64,000 nucleotides of DNA from Nectonema munidae. Lineage: Eukaryota > Nematomorpha > Nectonematoida > Nectonematidae. How positions within the stretch are numbered: the first letter of the stretch is position 1; each line of letters starts with the position of its first letter. A program made the position numbers and the translations under genes. Below are positions 21,890 through 33,869 of the stretch, piece after piece. The stretch spans positions 479,221 to 543,220 of the forward strand of contig JAUIRK010000129.1 of the NCBI GenBank assembly GCA_030549495.1, given 5' to 3'. The notes below the pieces were generated by a model. That model saw nothing but the letters and a program-made list of their open reading frames with translations, ran no database searches and had not been told where the DNA came from.

Positions 21890-23695
21890 ATTTTTTAATC
21901 CCATAAATATTAACAAAACTCCTGTTAGATATGCTTTACATCTAATAAAGTTTTTAATTTCCAAAAAAGGTTAAAGATCTATTTGTGAAAATTATAGACC
22001 CATCAGTATAATAACATCTCTGTCGAAAATCTTCAAAAGGTTACTTTATGATCAGATATTTTCCTACATATATCAGAATGACATTTTATATAGTTGTCAA
22101 TTTGCATTTAGACCCAATTATTCGTCAAGATATCTCCATTCATATTTTTTAAACGAAGTTTCTACTCTACTAGATAGATCTGAAGAAGCTTTAGTTATAT
22201 TTGTTGATCTATCTAAAGCTTTTGATTGTGTGTCACATAAAATATTGATAGATAAGTTACAGTACCTTGGATTCTCTTCACAGGCAATGAATCTCTTATC
22301 TTTTTACCTAACTTTACGTCGTCGGTCGAAGTTGAGGGAGTTTTCTCGAACGAGAATATTATTTTTAATGGCGTACCTCAAGGTGGTATACTTGCCCCAT
22401 TACTGTTTTCCCTTTTCATAAATGATCTTCCTATGTGTAATGAAAAAACTAAGTTTTTAATGTTTGCAGATGACATCACTGCTATAGTTCCTCTATCAGA
22501 ACTGAGCCCATCATGTTGCTATAATGACCAAGTTATTAATCCAGTCTTAGGAGCAAATTTTCTCCAAGTAAATGGTAATAAAACAAAAGCTATGTTTTTT
22601 TCAAATAAGAAAAAAAGAATTGAATGTAAAAATAAAATTGAAATTGTTGAGGAATATAATCTACTAGGCTTGAGAATAAATCGTTATTTAAATTGGAAAA
22701 CTCATATAAGTTTTTGGGAAACTAACTATGCTCTATAAACGGCATTATGAAAAAGTATAAAAATAAGTTGCCTACTCATTCGAAGCTGGTAATATATAAA
22801 AGTTTGTTTTTACCGCACTGTTACTACAGTATTATAAATTGGGGATACAGTAACATTACCAAATTGTTTCAACTTCAGAAAAAGTCAATAAGGTTAGTAT
22901 TTAATCAGCCCTCATTAAGTCATACATCTCTCTTTTTCATGCAAAATAATTTATTGAAATTAAAAGATATATACTATATGCAAATCTCTAATTTTACATA
23001 CAAGCTCTTTTCGAATACTTTGCCTACAATATTCAGTCCATGGATTGCAATCAATTGTGGATCTAAGAATTATTGTCTTAGAAATTCTAGTAGTTTTTCA
23101 ATAATAAGGACTAAGCTTGTCTCTACGAAAAATTCCTTATGACAGAATAATAAAACACTGGAATAAATTTCTTTTGAAATTCGGAATAGAAAAGTCTTTG
23201 AGATATTTCAAGAATACCCTACAAATGTTTTTCTTAAATAAATATGATCCGACCTGTACAAATAAAAAATATTTTGTTTGTAAACTGCAATTGTAAACTT
23301 ATCATGTTTTAATGTTCTTTCGCTCCTCTTTATTATACACATATATATTCAGTTTTATAAATCAAACACTTTTTTATTATTTTTGATATTATACAATATT
23401 TTTGCCAACCAAAGATGTTCCAACAAGACTTTTTTCATTTTATTCTCAACCGCCTCTTACCAAAAAGATTACTCATGGAAGTGATTACACAACGGCTGAC
23501 GCTTTCAAATCGTCCATGATGTCTCTCCAATCCTTAAGAAAAAAAAAGATATATATATTATTTTGAACATAAAGCATCTTTTTTTTCTATATCCATAGAA
23601 GAAAATGATTTGCATGTTCACGTATCATCTCGTTATATATATATATTTTTTTTTTCCTGTCCATTATTTTATGATATAATAAATTTCTTCTTCTT
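21890..23695 (+). pseudogene. LINE (non-LTR) reverse transcriptase remnant, 5'-truncated
   Basis: Plus-strand frames give reverse-transcriptase blocks in order: 'ENYRPISIITSLSKIFKRLL' (~21985), 'FVDLSKAFDCVSHKILIDKL' (~22200), 'FADDITAIVPLS' (~22463, the YADD-type catalytic box), and a C-terminal region through 'YKSLFLPHCYYSIINWGY' (~22795). Several frame changes separate the blocks. The element seems to end in 'ataaa' with a TTCTTCTTCTT tail near 23695. The clade looks jockey- or CR1-like, but I cannot place it firmly. Confidence 0.8.
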
Positions 23696-24329
23696 CTTAA
23701 AATATTTACATTTCTACCCAAAAATTAAGCGTATGCTTTCCTTTGTTCGTTCCTCACACCTCAAATTTTTTTTGAATGTTTTAAAATGAATGAAAAATAA
23801 TTGAAAAGTCCGATGCTGATTGTATAACGGGTAAATATGTGTTTCACTGTTGACTTTGTAAAAACGTGAGAACTGATTTTTAGCCTTGAGTTGTGGTAGC
23901 GTGAGTGTGTGTGTCTTCTTTCAATGAACAATGTTAATCTTTGAGGCAATAATTTGTAATGGAAAAATCTTTATTAAAAAGGTATATCACTGAAGTTTTT
24001 CTATTCTTCAGTCAAAGAAATTCTACATTTTTCTGGAACGATGTTATTTTTTTATTTGTAAATCTTATTTCATTGATTTTTTCTTTTATTAGGCAAAACT
24101 TGTCAAAATAAATTTTTTAACACTTTTCAAAATGGTTATTACTTTAATATTAATTTCAACATTGATTATTTATTATAAATTTGTTTTCTACAATTCTTAA
24201 ATCAAAAAACAGTTTACTCTATAATACTTTTGATTAACTATCTTATATAACAACTATCGAAACTTATTCTAGAGTTTGACATTCTTTCATGAGGTTTATC
24301 ATTAAATTACTACTCATCACTTAGTTATT
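23696..24329. other. AT-rich intergenic DNA, nothing recognised
   Basis: There is a short (GT)n run near 23900 and otherwise only A/T-rich sequence without coding or repeat signature. Confidence 0.4.
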
Positions 24330-25010
24330 TGAAGAAATCCAGCTCCTTTGCTTACAATGACAAGAATTATAAACCACACCCACAAGAGTCTTAGAATTAT
24401 TTATAGAGTACCTTGCCTCCTTCTTTTTCTATGACACTCTAATCATGTCCTTTCCAACTTACTACAAATCCTTACTCCCACAATGTTTGTCTCTCACAAT
24501 TTAATCATCCAACGCTAAATCAATCTACTTCTTTTACTCCAACCCTCATTACTATTATCTTTTTCTCTTCATAACTGCTACAACAAAGATATTGCTAAAC
24601 TCCAAATTATGATCCGCTCCAAGTTTATTTCAAATTCACTAGGAATATTCCTTGACACCCCAAAAAACGCATGTAAATCTTCTTATTCTTTTGCACTATT
24701 CAAATGCTCTCCCCCTTCCGTTGTACTTAAAAATATCTGGAATCAATTCTACTCTTCCATATAGAGTGGTAAATCCTATCAACTTCAACATGCTTGCGAT
24801 TAAATGAGCCTTTTAATAGCCTCCAAAAATCATTATAGATCTAAATCTCAAACATATAATCGAATAATTGACATATACCCTTTCTTCTAAACTCATCTTT
24901 CTGTCAACTTACTTTGAAATACGCCTCAATTGGTGCTAAGTAATTTAAACATTCTCAAGAACACTATTATAGTACAAGCTCGCTAAACAATTACATCTCA
25001 ATGCTTCTAA
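24330..25010 (+). pseudogene. Possible LINE ORF2 C-terminal remnant
   Basis: This stretch is pyrimidine-rich and less AT-rich than its surroundings. Discontinuous frames read like the region after the reverse-transcriptase domain of a LINE, for example 'RIIYRVPC' near 24390 followed by 'SNLLQILTPTMFV'. The similarity is to a general LINE tail pattern only, and the call could be wrong. Confidence 0.3.
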
Positions 25011-25262
25011 CGATCAGCAAAACTCATTTCCTCTAGAAACCTATACACTAGGGATATAACTTTTTGAACTTTTTTTTAAAATCAAAAAGCCTGCAGCCTT
25101 ATTCGATGAAGTTTTTGAACCATTCAATTTTGGATATTTTTCGATCCATGATATCCTCCTTTTATATGAAGGTTAACTTTTCAAAACCGAATAATATCTA
25201 TGTAAATATATTACATTATCTAACGGTTGAGGAGATAAAGATTTTATTTTTACCTTTCAGAA

Positions 25263-25402
25263 TTTTATAAAAAGATCCATTACTCGCTTTTCTAATAAAT
25301 TCTATTGAATCATCTTTTTTCAAAAAAGGATCTTTTATAAAAAGATCCATTACTCGCTTTTCTAATAAATTCTATTGAATCATCTTTTTTCAAAAAAGGG
25401 TC
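25263..25402. repeat. Near-exact 70-bp tandem duplication
   Basis: Positions 25263-25332 and 25333-25402 are almost identical, both starting 'ttttataaaaagatccatt'. The near-identity implies a recent duplication or an assembly artefact. It falls at the 3' end of the OTU-like pseudogene. Confidence 0.85.
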
Positions 25403-26091
25403 CACTTTTGATGAAATGCTTTTCCAGCTACCACACGAGTCAGGAAAAAATAGTTTTTTTACCACTACAAAAAAATCATTTTCTTTGATATTTTTTGAAA
25501 TATTTTGATAGTGAGTTTCAGACTTTTCTATTATTCTAGGCGAAGACATAAAAACCTTGAATATAATTTTTATCATAATTTGGATTTGATGTTACCCCAA
25601 TGTCATCATCAGTCTTTCCACACTCAATAATCTTTGGTTTCATTTCTGGGGAAAAATCGAAAACATTTGTATTTTCATTGTAAAATTTTTTTTTATAATG
25701 ATTCGAATATAACAATTCCTTTCTAATTAATGGTACAAAATGAATAGGTATAAAAGTTTTATCTTTTATATAATTGGTCGAGATCCATAATATGTTTAGG
25801 GAATTTTTATCTTGAAAACATTGGAAATGCGAGGTAAAAAAGTAAAATAGCAATTTACTATAAATTTTGACTTTTCAATTGATAGAAGGATAATAACAGC
25901 CATTAAGAAATATGTAGACGACCAAAAATAAATTTTGCACACATTCACACATTCTTCATTTATGTCTAATTGATCTCGATTGCCGTTTTTGAGATTGATT
26001 CTTTCCCAATTAAACCAATTGAAAAAGCGTTTAATAAACAGTTGCCATCGTCTTATGTAACGAGAGGTACAAAATAATCACTTTAAAAATA
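25310..26091 (-). pseudogene. OTU-type cysteine protease (vertnin-like) pseudogene
   Basis: The minus strand carries both halves of an OTU active site. Near 26060-26010 it reads 'YFVPLV', a stop, then 'DDGNCLLNAFSIGLIGKES', where D-G-N-C holds the catalytic Asp/Cys. Near 25780-25740 it reads 'LNILWISTNYIKD' and 'IHFVPLI', matching the His-containing 'NHFVPL' motif that follows 'ILW' in vertnin-like OTU proteins. A further block, 'VFDFSPEMKPK', follows. In-frame stops near 26045 and 25960 and frame changes near 25975 and 25560 break it. Such proteins are multi-copy in many invertebrates, and it could be a dead host paralogue or transposon cargo. Confidence 0.6.
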
Positions 26092-26833
26092 TTGAGCAGA
26101 AACTATATCAATATCAATAAACTTAAAATCAACTGGCTCCGGTGTATATTTAATAAACAAAGGAGAAACTTTTTACGCAAAAAGATATTTTCTTTAACAA
26201 GTAATTGCATCCTTTCAATATTATTGAGAGAATCAAAAAATTGTAATCTTTTTAACGAGCAATCAAAACATTGGATATGATCCAAACGAACACATTATAA
26301 ACAAAGAAATTGGTTGTTCCAAAAATTACAACCTTCAATCATTGAAAGTTTTTAGCAATAAAAATGATAAACTTTCTTGCATTTTGAACATTTCAAGTAA
26401 TTCCTATATACTATATTTGAACATATTTCACAAAAATAATTATCAAAAGGAAAATTTATTCTAAAATCAAATAATAAATTATTAGATAAATAAAAAAGTA
26501 AGAATGCTATTTGAAAAAAATCACAAATTATATTTCATATGATATATAATTTAATATAAATAAAAATTAGGGAAGGGATAGTTATGCATACTTGTCTTTT
26601 AATTTTTCAACTATTTGGTCTTATTTATGTAAATTACATAAAATATATGCCTTGATGACTAAAGCTTCCTTAATTTTTTTTAACATTTAGTTTTTTTTCT
26701 AAAACTTAACAGAATTTACTTTAAATATTTTATATTTTTTTATATGAGCGATATTACAAAACAGGTAGATGTTCATATCATTAAAAAAATCTTTGACTAA
26801 TATGGGGACAAGTACCAACAATATGCCTTTTTT
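26092..26833. other. AT-rich DNA flanking the OTU pseudogene
   Basis: Open frames occur on both strands up to 26285, and the minus frame may be the more N-terminal part of the OTU-like gene. From 26290 to 26833 nothing is recognisable. Confidence 0.35.
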
Positions 26834-27085
26834 CAAGGGTAGTATATAATATCGACCCTAAGTTATAAGCTATAGATAACGCCAAAATTTTGATGAAAAA
26901 TTTTTATTTTTGATTTTGATAGACAGTTTTGGACATGAAAGGGTCATTCAACTACCATGAAAATGGTATCAAAAAATGCAGCTAGCGATTTCAGGATAAG
27001 TCACAAAATTTGAAGGGATATGATTCTGCCAATTTTGTACAATTAAATTTTTAGTCAAGCCCCCCCCCCCTCCCCCCAAACAAAA
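26834..27085 (+). mobile_element. Fragment of the TTAA element (third copy)
   Basis: From 'caagggtagtatataat' to 'ttttagtcaag' plus a C-rich run, it matches 40850-41090 of the compact copy and, reversed, 31260-31430 plus 31584-31620 of the long copy. Shared phrases include 'gggtcattcaactaccatg' and 'gaagggatatgattc'. The CCCTATTAGTGC terminus is missing, so this is a truncated copy. It lacks the small MITE carried by the long copy. Confidence 0.75.
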
Positions 27086-27423
27086 ACGTTATCAAAATAC
27101 ACAGATATATAATTTCTTTTTTAAATAAAGCTGATTAAATTTATGAATAAAACTTGTTTGAGTTTTGGGATTCAATAAATCTAAACTTTAAAGGTTACTT
27201 TAAGTAAAGTATAGTATATTAGAGAAAAAAGTTAGTTAAAATTTCTCAAATTAAAATTTAGTTTTGTTATTTGAAAAGTAATCCAACATTTTTCCTTGTC
27301 CCATATATCTTAGATCTTTGTAATCTAAACAAACAAAAAACACTAAAAGAAAATTTTTTAATTCCATACGGCATTTTTAAGATTATTGATGACCTTTAAA
27401 TTTAAATTTCAAATTTAAGCCTC

Positions 27424-27604
27424 ATGGTTGTTAGGGTGTACCTCTCAGCTTAACAGTTGAAGGTCAGGGGTTCGATCCCCAAGGCTCCCAACTCTAAAAA
27501 CAAATTCACAAAAACTGTGATTAACCATCTTAAGCATAATGCGAGCATATAGCTTTACTGCTGAAAGTGCTTTGATATCTCAAACCAACCAACCAACCAA
27601 CCAA
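27424..27604 (+). repeat. tRNA-derived SINE, family 1, copy b
   Basis: It begins 'atggttgttagggtgtacc' (A-box-like) and has GGGGTTCGATCCCC (B box). It shares the whole body with 11758-11967, in opposite orientation, and ends in five ACCA units. The element sits 190 bp upstream of a LINE remnant that appears to have the same type of ACCA tail. Confidence 0.85.
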
Positions 27605-27789
27605 CCCCTTTTTGGATTAAGATGAAAAGAGTAGCTAAGCAAATAAAATTCTATGAGAAATTTTAATATTTTTCTATGAAAAATTCAAACTAAAACAACT
27701 GTATGTAATATGTATTTTATTGAATAGAGAAGTATACAAAATAAAAATTATATAAATTTTTAGTTTATTTTGCTTTTGCTCTCTTGGGC

Positions 27790-30418
27790 CCCACTGTTTA
27801 GAGATACCCCTAGCTACAAGAGGATCTTAACAGATACAAGGATATTAAAAATTATTATGTACGGAAAATTAATTATTTTAAGAAAAAGAAATGGCAAGAA
27901 TTTTGCGATTTTAATAAAGACAATTTTTGGAATAAAATTCGAACTCTAAAAGGGAACAATGAATCTCCGAAAAATCCAACCTATTTAATCCTTCCCGATA
28001 ATGTTAACGTTATATCTGATAACTCTGAAAAAGTTCTTGAGGTCTTTTTTCCTATTAATAATAATTGTTTATCTTTTAAGGAAAATCTCACATATGAATC
28101 ACATCCAAACATCTCTCTTGCTGAACTTAATAACATAATTAATAAGTTAAAAACAAAATTTTCCCCGGGAATTGATAAAATTAGTTATAAACACATAAAA
28201 AATAATTTTTCCTTTTATCTCTGATCTTTTACTTTCACTTTTTAATGCATGCTTTAGAAACTCTTATTTTTCTCCCATTTTCAAACAAGGCATACTTACC
28301 CTTATTCCAAAAGTTCCTCATATTTCTTCTGCTATTTCCGATAGGAGACCCATCACTCTTTTACCCTGCCTTGGAAAAATTTTTGAAAAAAATTATAGAT
28401 TTCCGTATTCTTAATCATATCTTAGTTTCAAATTGCATTAGCAATTTTCAATTCCCATACATCAACGGAAAATCAGCAGATATTTCTATTACTTCTCAAA
28501 TATATAATTGCTTTAAATCAAAAAATGTTTAATCTGTTTTTAGGGGTGCTTTTAATTCTGCCTGTAATGTTGTATCGTATGAAAAATATAAAAAAAAATT
28601 ATATTTGGAATTGCCCGGATTCCTTTTACACCTTAACTGGTTCCACTCCTCAAGGTGGGTGTCTATCAGATTTACATTTTATTATACTTATTAATACTTT
28701 ATTTTGCTTGTTTGCTTTCCATAAATGCTTATCTCAAGGCTATTCAGATGAAATTATGTTTTGCGTTGAAGGAGTTGATCCTATTAAAATGAACAGAATT
28801 ATGGATGACTTCTCTCCTCTTTGTTAAGAACTTGGCCTAACAATAAATATAGATAAGTTTTATCTCGTTAATTTTTCAAGAAACTTTAAACGTTGTACTA
28901 AAATAGTATTTCAAAACAGGATGTTTTCTCCTTTGAGTTATGTTAAATATCTTAATGTTACACTCTTTAAAAATCTAGATTGGTCTGCATGCTTTGAAAA
29001 AAGACTTGTTAAATGCTAGAAAATTTTTAACAAAGTTATCAAAGAATTTTTTCAAAGCTAAAAGTGCTTTGCTATATGCCAACCAACCAACCAACACTGT
29101 TACGTATGCAATCACATGATGGTTTTGCATATTCAAATACAAAAAAATTAATGTATTATACCACGCTCTTCTGAGGAAATCTTTCAAATGCTTTAGGTTC
29201 ACCCCCAAAATCCTTCTTTGTTTTTTCTCTAATTGTCTTCGACTCGACATCATAATAGTGAAATTGATTGTTATTCTAAAAATATCACAAATAAAGAAAG
29301 ATCCAAATAATATCTCCTTTGGAGTGAAAACTTCCTCTAATTTGCATTTTTTAATATTGACTTTTCCTATAAACTCTTTATCTTCCGCCTGGGAAAATTA
29401 TTGATCTCCTACCAATACTCTCATATCCTATTTATAATAACCTTAAATTTTTAAATATGAACCTTAAAACTATAATTTGTGGTTCTAAAATTGCAGCGGC
29501 TTCTTTTTGTAACAAAGTTATTTCTTTATTCAAGGCAATCTTTTTGTTCTCTGATGGTTCTTATTACCCTGCAACGACTCTTGTCTCCTTTTCGTTTGCT
29601 CTTTTCTATCCCGGACAAAACTTCCATCAATTTTCACAATCATGCAATATTAGTAAATTTTCTTTATCTTTTTTCCGACTCTAAATCTCTAGTTGAAAGT
29701 CTAAAATTTAGAACATCCAAATGTCCTATAATTAATGAAAATTTTCCCATCTGTGTATTCTTCAATCATTGTTTCTTTTGATTCCTCTTTCAAAAAAGCT
29801 CGTATTCTTGTACCTTATCAATACAAAATTACTTCTTCTTCCCTAAAATGTGTTAAATGTTTTGCAATCTGATTTCAAAGACTTATGTATTCATCTTATC
29901 TCCCTTTTTGTGCCACTTTTCTTAAAGAATTCTTCGACAAATGGAAAGATTTCGGAATTTTATTCGTTTTCCTTGAATTGATAAGGTGGTTTACTGGCTC
30001 CTGCAACTGCAAAGACGTTTTGAAATTAGTAGGAAAATGCTACTCAAATTTACGGCGTTTCAACTGCTCAAAAATTGAAGATCCTTTTCATTATTTCTGA
30101 ATGTCTAAATACACCATTTTTGACTGAGCAATTTATGCCTACTTTTCGCAGAAAATTTTGTTTCTTCTTTTCAGGTTTTTCTTATTTAATTTTTAACCCC
30201 AAGCTTCATAAAATAATAGTCTTTTACATCAAAAAGCTTGAAAAATACTTACTTTTACATCCGCCTTAACTTTCCTTACGCACTCCTTTTTTACCCCCCT
30301 TTTTTCTTTTTTTCTTGTTTCCTCTCCTTCCAATTTTCTTTTTTTTTGAGATTTAGTTGATTTTTTTTACAAATTTTTTCTTCTACAACCTTCATGCCAG
30401 CTTTCAATTCCTTGCGTC
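27790..30418 (+). pseudogene. LINE (non-LTR) reverse transcriptase remnant with probable ACCA tail
   Basis: Plus-strand blocks run in order: 'INKLKTKFSPGIDKISYKHI' (~28140), 'DRRPITLLPCLGKIFEKII' (~28340), 'STPQGGCLSDLHFIILINTL' (~28640), then 'GLTINIDKFYLVNFS' (~28835). These are RT domains of a jockey/I-like non-LTR element. Many stops and frame changes occur. A 37-bp SINE tail is inserted at 29058-29094. A piggyBac element begins at the TTAA at 30419. The sequence just beyond it (36830-36850) is 'aagctgtaccaaccaacc', which may be the last bases of this LINE, cut off by the piggyBac insertion. Confidence 0.75.
29058..29094 (+). repeat. SINE family 1, short 3' tail copy
   Basis: 'gctaaaagtgctttgctat' followed by (CCAA)n matches the last ~40 bases of the SINEs at 11758-11967 and 27424-27604. 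It interrupts the LINE remnant. Extreme 5' truncation is typical of retroposed copies. Confidence 0.6.
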
Positions 30419-31445
30419 TTAACCCTTATGGTACCCTTATTTTCCCAACTTTATAGATTCCTTGGGCTATTTTCAACCTTTTTTTTCAAAATTTTAATTC
30501 ATCTGAAAAATTTATTGAAATGGCACAAAAATATAAAAACATTAAATAGAACAATTTATACAAAAATATTTCAAATGATTTTTGCATGCAAAGTAGTCAC
30601 AAATAGAGCATTTCAGAGATATTTTATTTTTTGTGTTTATGCAAAGATGACATCTTTCTTTTGGCCCATGAAAAATTTCTTCTTCAACTTCTTGATTATT
30701 TCTTTTTTTTATTTTAAGTACCAAATTTTTACTTGATAAAGTTCTAGGCAGTTTTGGCCTTGCCCTAATCAGTGGTTCTATAAGTTTTTTTCTTAGTGTA
30801 ACAAAATATTTTCGCCTGACATCACAACAATTTTTGTTTTTTATGAAAATCTCTTTTGACAAAATAAAACTATTAAGTGCGGAAATATCAATTATGTTAC
30901 TAAAAACCACAATGGGCAAGCGCTTTGTTTTTCTTTTGACTGAATAATTTGATACCATTTGATCCACTACATCAACAGCAACTTTGGTTTTGTTGTAATG
31001 TATTATCAGTTCTGTTTTTTTTGCTTCAGTGTCGTCGATTCTTTTAGATTTATGAAAAGAAGATAAAAGGAAGACGTTTTTGTTTTTTTAGGCATATACA
31101 AAACAAGCATGTTTTCTTCGGTGAACAAGAACACAGAAGAAAATACACGGGGCTTTTTTATATCAAGTCCATAGCTGGTGGTATAAACTTTTTGTTTTTA
31201 CGAACTGTACCAAGCAAAGTAATTTTTCTCTCTTTTAACCCTATTAGTGCGGGGGGCGTTTTAAAAAATTAATTGTAGAAAATTGGCTGAATCATATCCC
31301 TTCAAATTTTGTGACTTTTCCTAAAATCGCTAGCTGCATCTTATAAAACCATTTTCATGGTAGTTGAATGACCCCTTCATGTCCAAAACTGTCAATCAAA
31401 ATCAAAAATTAAAATTTTTCAGCAAAATTTTGACATTATCTGTAC

Positions 31446-31583
31446 TTAACCCATTTAGGACCAATGTTCCTATTTTGGAACATAAGTAATTTCATCTTCG
31501 TCTGCTTTTTTCAATGACTTTGAATATAAATCGTCTGCGTTTTTTTAGATATCGTCTGCTTTGCTTGGTCTTAAATGGGTTAA
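31446..31583. mobile_element. TTAA MITE nested in the long element (filled site)
   Basis: A 130-bp MITE (31450-31579) has ends CCCATTTAGGACCAA and TTGGTCTTAAATGGG between TTAA copies. In the compact copy of the host element, the matching place (near 40888-40900) reads uninterrupted through a single TTAA. That is a clean empty site. The interior has the 'cgtctgctttt' arms of the family seen at 2957-3085. Confidence 0.92.
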
Positions 31584-31739
31584 CCTTATAACTTAGGATC
31601 TATATTATATAATACCCTGAAAATTTATAATTATATAGAGTTTGGAACGCATAACACTTTATTTATTTTCAATAATCATGGCTACTTTTTAGAAAATGTC
31701 AATCAAAATTTTGATTGATCAAAAATATATCTAATAAAA

Positions 31740-33190
31740 TATACCTTCAAATTTTACATAAAATATATGTTTTTATACTAAATCGGTCATGTTGTTTTCA
31801 TTTCTGGACTCATTTTTTACATTTAGGATTTGAAAATACCTATAAGTATTAATCAAATTTGCGGTTTACTTATTAAAATTGTCTCCAAAAACATTCCTTT
31901 ACATTTTACTTAAAATATATGTGTTATACTAAATCGGCCATGCTAGTTTCATTTCTGGACTAATTTTTTACGTTTAGGATATGGAAATACCTATAAGTGT
32001 TAATCAAATTTGCGGTTTACTTCTAAAAATTATCTCCAAAAACATTCATTCAAATTTTACAATGAAATATATGTGTTATACTAAATCGGCCATGCTGGTT
32101 TCATTTCTGGACTCATTTTTTACGTTTAGGGGGTGAAAATACCTATAAGTGTCAATCAAATTTGCGGTTTACTTCTAAAAATTGTCTCCAAAAACATTCA
32201 TTCAAATTTTACAATGAAATATATGTTTTATACCAAATCAACCATGCTGTTTTTATTTCTGAACTCATTTTTCACATTTAGAGGTTTTAAAATATCAGTC
32301 AAAATTTGCGGTTTACTTCTAAAAGCTATCTCTAAAAATATTCTTTCAATTTTACATGAAATATTTGTTTTTATACCAAATAGATCATGCTGTTTTCATT
32401 TTTGAACTCATTTTTTACATTTAGGATTTGAAAATACCTATAAGTATTAATCAAATGTGCGGTTTACTTCTGAAAATTGTCTCCAAAAATATTCTCTTGA
32501 AATATATGTTTTTATACCAAATCAATCATGCTGTTTTCATTTCTGAACTCATTTTTTACATTTAGGATGTAAAAATACCTATAAGTGTTAATCAAATTTG
32601 CGATTTACTTTTAAAAATTCTCTCCAAAAACATTCATTCAAATTTTACAATTAAATATATGTTTTTATACCAAATCAACCATGCTAGTTTCATTTATGGA
32701 CTCAATTTTTGCAGTTTGAATTTGAAAATACATATAAGTATTAATTAAATTTGCGTTTAGTTTTAAAATTTGTTTTTATAGCAAATAGATCGTAATGATT
32801 TCATTTCTAAACACAGTTTCCACATTTAGAGGTTTTACTGCTAGTGTCAATCAAATTTGCGGTTTATGTCTGAAAACTATATCCCCAAATATTCTTTCTA
32901 ATTTTACATGATATATATGTTTTTATACCAATTCTACCATGATAATTTTTATTTCTGAAATCATTTTTTGCATTTAGAGGTTTTAATTGTCTGAAAGTGT
33001 CAATTAAATTTTCGATTTACGTCTAATGTCTACAGAAATATTTTTGAAATTTAAATAAAATATCTATTTATATGCCAAATGGAAGATGCTGGTTTCATTT
33101 TTGGACTCAGGTTTGGCATTTATGGTTTTAAAATATCTGAAAGCTTGAATCAGATTTGCGGTTTACTTCTAGATACTGTCTTCAAAAATA
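31740..33190 (+). repeat. Tandem array 1 inside the long TTAA element
   Basis: Nine to ten diverged units of ~150 bp. The recurring order is 'aaaatacctataag', 'aatcaaatttgcggtttac', 'tctccaaaaa', 'atatatgt' and 'catttctggactcattttt'. Unit starts near 31827, 31977 and 32129 fix the period. The open frame at 32133-32405 is a by-product of the repeat. Confidence 0.85.
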
Positions 33191-33869
33191 TTTTGACTGT
33201 GAAAAAGAAGTTCCTCTTTTACAAATGAAAAATATTTAATCTATAGCTTATCATCTAGGATTACAGTTAACATTTAGCTAAAATGGGTAGGAAATCTGAA
33301 AATTTAGAATAGGTCAGATTTATCAAAAATGGCACAGATGCCAATATGTGAGAATTTAGTCACTATCAAGATATTTTTAATTTAAATTGAATTTGTCCAT
33401 CTTTTTCCTTTTGCGTCATAGAGATAATTTTTTAGATGAAGAACGTTGACAACGTTTTGTAATTGAACAATCAACATCACGAATAATTCATCAGAAAAAA
33501 CCTTTGAAATGAGATTGGTTGACAAATATTCAGGCCTGAGAGGAAAAAAGTAATTTTATCCTTATAAAAAAATTTTCCAACACACATTGAAGAATATAAA
33601 TTTCTAATGAAAAAAGAGCTACCAAGAAAAGATCATCATAGAATGAATACCAAAATTACATACTGTAAATTAATAGTAGTAGAGACTACGAGCCGATAAC
33701 GAATTTGTAGCCAAATAGATGGAGGTCCTATCGAGTTACATAAGTTACTGTAGAATGAAATATTTTGAGTGAATTAAACACCTAAAGTTGGTTTATTAAA
33801 TAAATTAAGAAAATAATTACCAGAGAAATACTGCAAGTAGAAGTTATTTTTATGTTTATATATTTGACA

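Noticed and set aside
32133-32405. 90-codon open frame
   Set aside because: It lies within tandem array 1 of the long TTAA element and has no similarity outside the repeat.
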